DNA of 64,000 nt from Antitrichia curtipendula. Its lineage: Eukaryota; Streptophyta; Bryopsida; Hypnales; Leucodontaceae. Where the stretch lies: NCBI GenBank assembly GCA_951230915.1, contig OX579637.1:6200001-6264000 (forward strand). The letters are read 5' to 3'. A program made the position numbers and the translations under genes. The notes beneath the pieces were generated by a model. That model was given only the letters and a program-made list of their open reading frames with translations, ran no database searches and was not told where the DNA came from. This document shows positions 60,001 through 64,000 of the stretch, piece after piece; position 1 is the first letter of the stretch, and each line of letters begins with the position of its first letter.

Positions 60001-60317
60001 GGGCGGAATGTTCCAATCAAAATGTCGGTCAATTAAGTGGAGGAGGGCGACACCGTGCACCCAACACTACTGGAACCACGGATGTGTTGAGGCGCACAAA
60101 ACGACTGGTGCAAACAGAGGGCGTTGCCAGTGTAGATACTGAAGTGCGGAATCTGAATTCAGAGGTAGAACGAGAGGTACAAAATGTACCAGTGCCAAGA
60201 GAAAAAGACGAGAACAAGAGCTCGACCGACAACAAGAATAGAGACAAGTCGCATGAAGATACAGACCCCAACGCTGATGAAGTGTCGAACGATGATGACT
60301 TTGACCCTAGTGAATAG
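57072..60317 (+). pseudogene. hAT transposase, 1,082-codon frame with seven stops and no shift
   Basis: ATG at 57,072 (MAGRGGGRTT). A BED finger follows (KKCKFCGWSIVFVRKRALTH, residues about 40-60) and then a linker. The DUF659-like core has ICSDGWSDTNTRPLLN with the first catalytic Asp, VQLCADNAAVM with the second, and GCAAHILDLLLED. The C-terminal hAT dimerisation region has a CERN-stop-SMYSFVYSKVRNHL phrase, where Trp is normal at the stop. hAT transposases cut and paste DNA bounded by short inverted repeats. Stops: TAA 57,576; TAG 57,813; TAG-TGA 58,128-58,133; TAG-TAG 58,899-58,904; TGA 58,992. After the dimer region lies a disordered tail of about 380 residues, ending acidic (NDDDFDPSE), longer than in most hAT proteins I know of. 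The gene faces the right terminus. Confidence 0.75.
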
Positions 60318-60820
60318 ATGTGGAGATAGTATAGTACTATCGTAAGGATTCAACATTCATTTTTTGTAGCAAAAATTTGTAGCTGAAGTTTACAATAGAT
60401 TAATAGTTTATGTGTGAATTTTTTGTACATCTTCATATTAAAGTATGTGAGGCTGAGAAACACATAGGAAGGTTTGAATTTTTTTGGAGTGTGTAGACTT
60501 TCACAAGCATTGGAATGGTGACCATAACAAAGTAGTAGGAAGTGCAATGCAAATACAACTTCATTTGTATTCCCCGGACCTGACCCATATATATATGAGT
60601 TATTAATATAATTATAATAATTATTGTAGACTCGTATTGGATTTTGTGCATTCATTCAAATAACAAGAATTGAATTCTACATTTCCTGAGGTATATTATT
60701 CAAAATTGCAAATTGTGTAAGCCATTATGAATAAGCGGCCAATGTAATGCTTTTTAAGCATGTAGTTTTTAAAAAAATTTAATAGATGTCATATTCAATT
60801 ACAGCAGAGGCCACTAGCGG
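60318..60820. other. 3' flank of the transposase
   Basis: AT-rich; holds tatatatat and attataattattata runs near 60,590-60,620. No gene. Confidence 0.5.
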
Positions 60821-60821
60821 T

Positions 60822-61105
60822 TGCCTTTAGACCCGCGGTCGCCGCCTGAATCCTCCACCCGCGGTCGCCCTTCGACCCACAGTTGCCCTTTGACCCTCAG
60901 CCGCAGTTGCCCACACACCAGGTACCCGCAGTCGTCCCTTCAATCTCCCACCCGCAGTCGCCCAGCAATTCTGGACCCACGGTCGCCCATGCAAACCCGC
61001 AGTCGCCCCACTTCCTGAAGCTGCAGTCGCCCTGATGTTTGGACCCACAGTCGCCCTTCCCCGACCCGCACGCGCCCAAATCCGCAGTCGCCCAAGCTGA
61101 CGTGG
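60822..61105. repeat. GGTCGCCC array (right subterminal)
   Basis: About 13 motifs of the form acccgcggtcgcc / cccgcagtcgccc in plus orientation, opposite to the gggcgac motifs at the left subterminal region. The array lies 190 bases inside the right terminus. Confidence 0.75.
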
Positions 61106-61274
61106 TTCTATCTTTCCACATCATTGCAGACAGTCAGACACGTAGGACAAATCCATTTACCATGGGATAAAAAAATTCAAAACCCTAATTATTTTTGCGA
61201 CGCATTTGTCGCCAATACATGACACTTGTCCTATACAACACGCCATGCGACACGTCCAATATGTCACCCAAAAA

Positions 61275-61296
61275 CTCGTTCGACAAGACAACCCTG
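61275..61296. repeat. Right terminal inverted repeat of the hAT-like element
   Basis: ctcgttcgacaag then acaaccctg. Read inward it starts CAGGGTTGT and then repeats the TCGAAC phrase of the left end after four extra bases. Confidence 0.6.
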
Positions 61297-62043
61297 AGTA
61301 CTAGGTGACATTATTGTCTATGTATTTTCTAAAAATAGAAGTGTAGAAAATTAAAAGTTCTGATCTTTTAGGATTGTAAAAAACATAGTGAGAATTTTGA
61401 AAATTAGGTTTAGGGAGTTTTAAAAAATTTGATTTTTTTGATAATTGGCTCGGATTTTATATATGGCATGTACATGATTCATGTGAGAGTTTGGAAGTAG
61501 TATATTTTGGAAGCAGTCTTAATTATAGCAAGTTTAGTAAAATTTGACAATCTAGATGGTCAGTGAAAGCTAGAACTCTATTGTAAGAGGTTTGTTTTAC
61601 TTTTGAAAAGTGAAAGAAGTCTATTGTGAATGAATCCTTTCACTTTTCAAAGAAAAAGACCTCCAATCATGTAAATTAAAGGTATATTTTACATTTAAAA
61701 AAAACAAATGAATTCTAATGTAATAGGTTGCTTTCACTTTTAGATATAAGTGTATAAATAGAGTAGCAAAAGCCATACAAAATATTATTTGCATTCACCG
61801 CATTGGATGTATTTACAATTATTATTTGTTAATAAATTTGAAGTATTTGAATTATCTCTATAAAACATATGTACAATTATGAAGAGAAAGAGAGGGAAAG
61901 GTAATATGACCATGAAGAACGAAGCTCATGCAAAAGCACGGTACAACAAATATTTGAAGAAAATGTTTGAAAAAATAGGTCCACATGAAGATAATGAATG
62001 TGTTATAATTTCATGAACTCACAATTTAGAAGATATTGCTTTA
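61297..62043. other. Flank of the element, no gene
   Basis: AT-rich. A 12-base phrase (cacttttcaaa / tttgaaaagtg) occurs inverted around 61,600-61,640. Confidence 0.45.
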
Positions 62044-62284
62044 ATGCCATATTTAACTACTTTTGGACTTTTAAGGGAATTTTGGACTTTGTCAATCGTG
62101 AGATCTCCCGATGTCATAGATATCTAAAATCTAAACCTGTTGTACATTTTTCAAACCACCTAGTCCAAAATCTATATCATTTCTAGATTCATAAAATCTA
62201 TAGAAGTCAAAATCTACGATTGTCGTAGATGTCCCTTTACCAATTTTGGACTTTTCAAAGTCCAAAAGTAGTTAAATATGGCAT
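62044..62284. mobile_element. Miniature inverted-repeat element with TTTA duplication
   Basis: Inverted ends of at least 28 bases start ATGCCATATTTAACTACTTT (62,044), and the complement ends at 62,284. TTTA flanks both sides (62,040-62,043 and 62,285-62,288). The interior also carries tttggactt phrases inverted. Read as a TTA duplication it would fit Harbinger/Tourist elements. Confidence 0.75.
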
Positions 62285-62828
62285 TTTAGATGGAATGGTG
62301 ATGGATGAGATTCTATCGGATTATCTAATGCTACACAAAAATAAAGTAGCCATCCAAGATAGCATATATAGAGGATACACCATGGATCACTATGTCATGG
62401 GAGTATTAAAAACTTTGAAATCACTATAGATGAACGGGAAGAAGACCAAGTGGAGTTGGTCAAATGGATTGCAGAGTTTTAATATGAATGAAGGACTGGT
62501 TTATGAAACTAAGACCATGCATGTACAAGAAAACTATAGATGAGGGATGACAAACTAGCATTCCATTACAGGGCCATATAGAGTTTATGAATCTTCAAGA
62601 ATGCTCTGTAGGATTCACAAGTTTAGTTATTTATACAGTGTCTGAGTCGATGATTTCTACAATACCATCCATTTGAATCAAGACCGCAGTTATTATGTGT
62701 TTAGGATTTGGGCATCTACAATAGAACAAAATGGGAGATTAGCACAGATAAGTGATGATTAGATTTTATTGTAATGGGGGGCATTTTGTTCTTCCGCATT
62801 ACAAAATTTGTGTCAACTTTGGACGTGA

Positions 62829-63038
62829 GATGGCATTGTTGAAATAACTTGGCAAGGAAAAACTGACTTCCACGGCACTTCACAATCAAGAATGGTAGAT
62901 GGATTTACTCGTGTTGGCACATCTGCCCAAATACCAAATTTTTTGGTAGATAGAGTTCAAAGTTTGATAAAACAGCAGAGTGCTGAAAAAGATGTGAAAC
63001 TTATCCCTTGTACAAAACAAAAAGAAACTGTTGAGTAG
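62829..63038 (+). pseudogene. Short coding remnant, unrecognised
   Basis: After a TGA the frame reads DGIVEITWQGKTDFHGTSQS, then RMVDGFTRVGTSAQIPNFLV, DRVQSLIKQQSAEKDVKLIP and a TAG. Composition is protein-like, with a balanced mixture and no low complexity. No start codon or upstream exon was found and I do not recognise the family. Confidence 0.3.
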
Positions 63039-63221
63039 AGATAAACATAAATTATATGATAATATTAGATAAAGAAATAGTAGTTTTTAATCAAATGTTT
63101 TAGGAATTTATCAACTTTGAAAATATTATAATGTACCAATTTCTTACCCAATGGTTTTTATTTCCATTGTATGAACTTTTCTAATTTGAAGGATAATTTA
63201 TTTCTTTAGCTTCTCAACAAG

Positions 63222-63470
63222 GTAGTATTTTTAGTTTCTATATTGGATATTTATTTTCATCTCCCCGTATTTCCATCTTATGCCATTTTATATCCCATGC
63301 CCTACTTTATTTATACTTTTTTATCCAAAGAAACCTTTGTCTGTGAAGACTTCCAATTTTTTCCACAAATGGGGTAGTATTTTAATTTTTTGGTTGGATA
63401 CTTATTTTCATCTCCCTTATTTTTTTTCCATGCCACTCTATATCCAGTAACATATATTCTTCATATGTTT
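63222..63470 (+). repeat. Local direct duplication, ~145-bp offset
   Basis: gtagtattttta...ggatatttattttcatctcc at 63,222 recurs as gtagtattttaatt...ggatacttattttcatctcc at 63,373, followed in both by tccat-cca-t-tatatcc. Confidence 0.65.
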
Positions 63471-64000
63471 GAACCCCATGAAACCTTATCCCCTCACTGC
63501 CAAAGGGGACCAGAAGTATCCTCACATAGTTTTAAGCCCATCCTAAAGCTTGAGACTTTTGCAACCATTGTCTAAATTGAATAAAATTTGCTGAATTTTT
63601 TGTAACTCTATTTTAGTTTGTGTGGTAAAATGTTAGATCAATCAAATACGTGCTACTTGTTAATCGACTTGTTTAGAATTCCTACGTCTTCAAGGAATAT
63701 CTAGAACATTTTGAAAATAACAAACATGAATTGTGGAAGATTTTGTACAACTACGACTAGTGTGAGCAATACCCTTTTGTCATAGTTCTTCAAAATCTTC
63801 TAGAGCAATTTAGTAGAGGGGTAAAATTTTCATAGAATTTGTATACATTTTCTACACCACATAAGACACAGAGGTGCAAATTTGTGGGATCATTGGACAC
63901 TTGTATAATCTTCTGCAATTTTTGGATTGTTTTCGCTTTTAATTTCAAAATAAATAAAAAATGGGACTGGCATATTGAAATCCTTATGCTTGTAGGCTTG
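63471..64000. other. Flank, nothing recognised
   Basis: AT-rich, no gene seen up to the window end. Confidence 0.5.

Larger units (their letters stand above)
38932..61296. mobile_element. Giant hAT-like element (22.4 kb) with gene cargo
   Basis: The left end starts CAGGGTTGTTCGAACAAA. The right end, read inward, is CAGGGTTGTCTTGTCGAACGAG: the same sequence with a 4-base insertion. Both ends continue with a TGGCGACA...CGCAA phrase. CAGGG termini are usual for hAT elements, and the span contains a hAT transposase (57,072-60,317) facing its right end. Its other genes are an accessory RING gene near the left end (39,592), two relatives (46,695 minus; 54,104 plus) and a kinase gene (49,521 minus). 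GGTCGCCC arrays sit at both subterminal regions in opposite orientation. The 8-bp flanks (gttctcta and agtactag) do not match well, so an old insertion, or ends from two nested related elements, cannot be excluded. Confidence 0.55.

Noticed and set aside
38924..61304. 8-bp target duplication of the large hAT-like element
   Set aside because: gttctcta and agtactag match at best 4 of 8 bases after shifting by one; not good enough to claim.

Overview
The window reads as nuclear DNA of a land plant. The support is GT-AG introns of roughly 80-500 bp, an FCP1-like gene of the plant 'LDLNGLL' type, a plant-type hAT transposase (BED finger, DUF659-like core, dimerisation end), CACTA-type miniature elements and a SWIM-finger protein. 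A seed-free lineage (bryophyte, lycophyte or fern) is a low-confidence guess. No rRNA or tRNA gene and no bacterial-style operon was seen. The sequence is AT-rich, and GC-rich blocks coincide with transposon-borne genes.

Layout. (1) 0.6-5.5 kb: a broken multi-exon FCP1-like gene, a second FCP1-like remnant, and about 12 copies of a 20-bp palindrome. (2) 5.5-12.1 kb: a truncated hAT element with the front of a transposase at one end and a broken accessory gene with a RING finger near the right terminus. (3) 13.0-18.1 kb: two foldback miniature elements around a GC-rich element whose 654-codon frame is interrupted only by TAG. (4) 19.4-23.5 kb: a two-exon SWIM-finger gene on the minus strand. 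(5) 24.8-29.2 kb: a multi-exon nuclear-looking gene of unknown function, with satellite-like repeats in an intron. (6) 29.4-34.1 kb: a gene of about ten exons joining a ParB/Srx-like motif to a beta-class DNA-methyltransferase-like half. Its decayed tandem copy follows at 34.7-38.9 kb. (7) 38.93-61.30 kb: a span bounded by matching hAT-like inverted ends that begins inside the decayed copy. It holds a RING accessory gene, two relatives of it, a broken protein kinase gene, arrays of a GGTCGCCC motif and a 1,082-codon hAT transposase frame. (8) 61.3-64 kb: one miniature element and little else.

The main themes are a hAT family that seems to carry an accessory gene (conserved N-terminal domain plus RING finger) opposite the transposase; a eukaryotic ParB/methyltransferase-like fusion gene; two families of short palindromic elements centred on GGATCC and AGATCT; and long frames disabled by stop codons but not by frameshifts. 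Everything is read by eye from the sequence. Family names rest on motif recognition, not on a database search.
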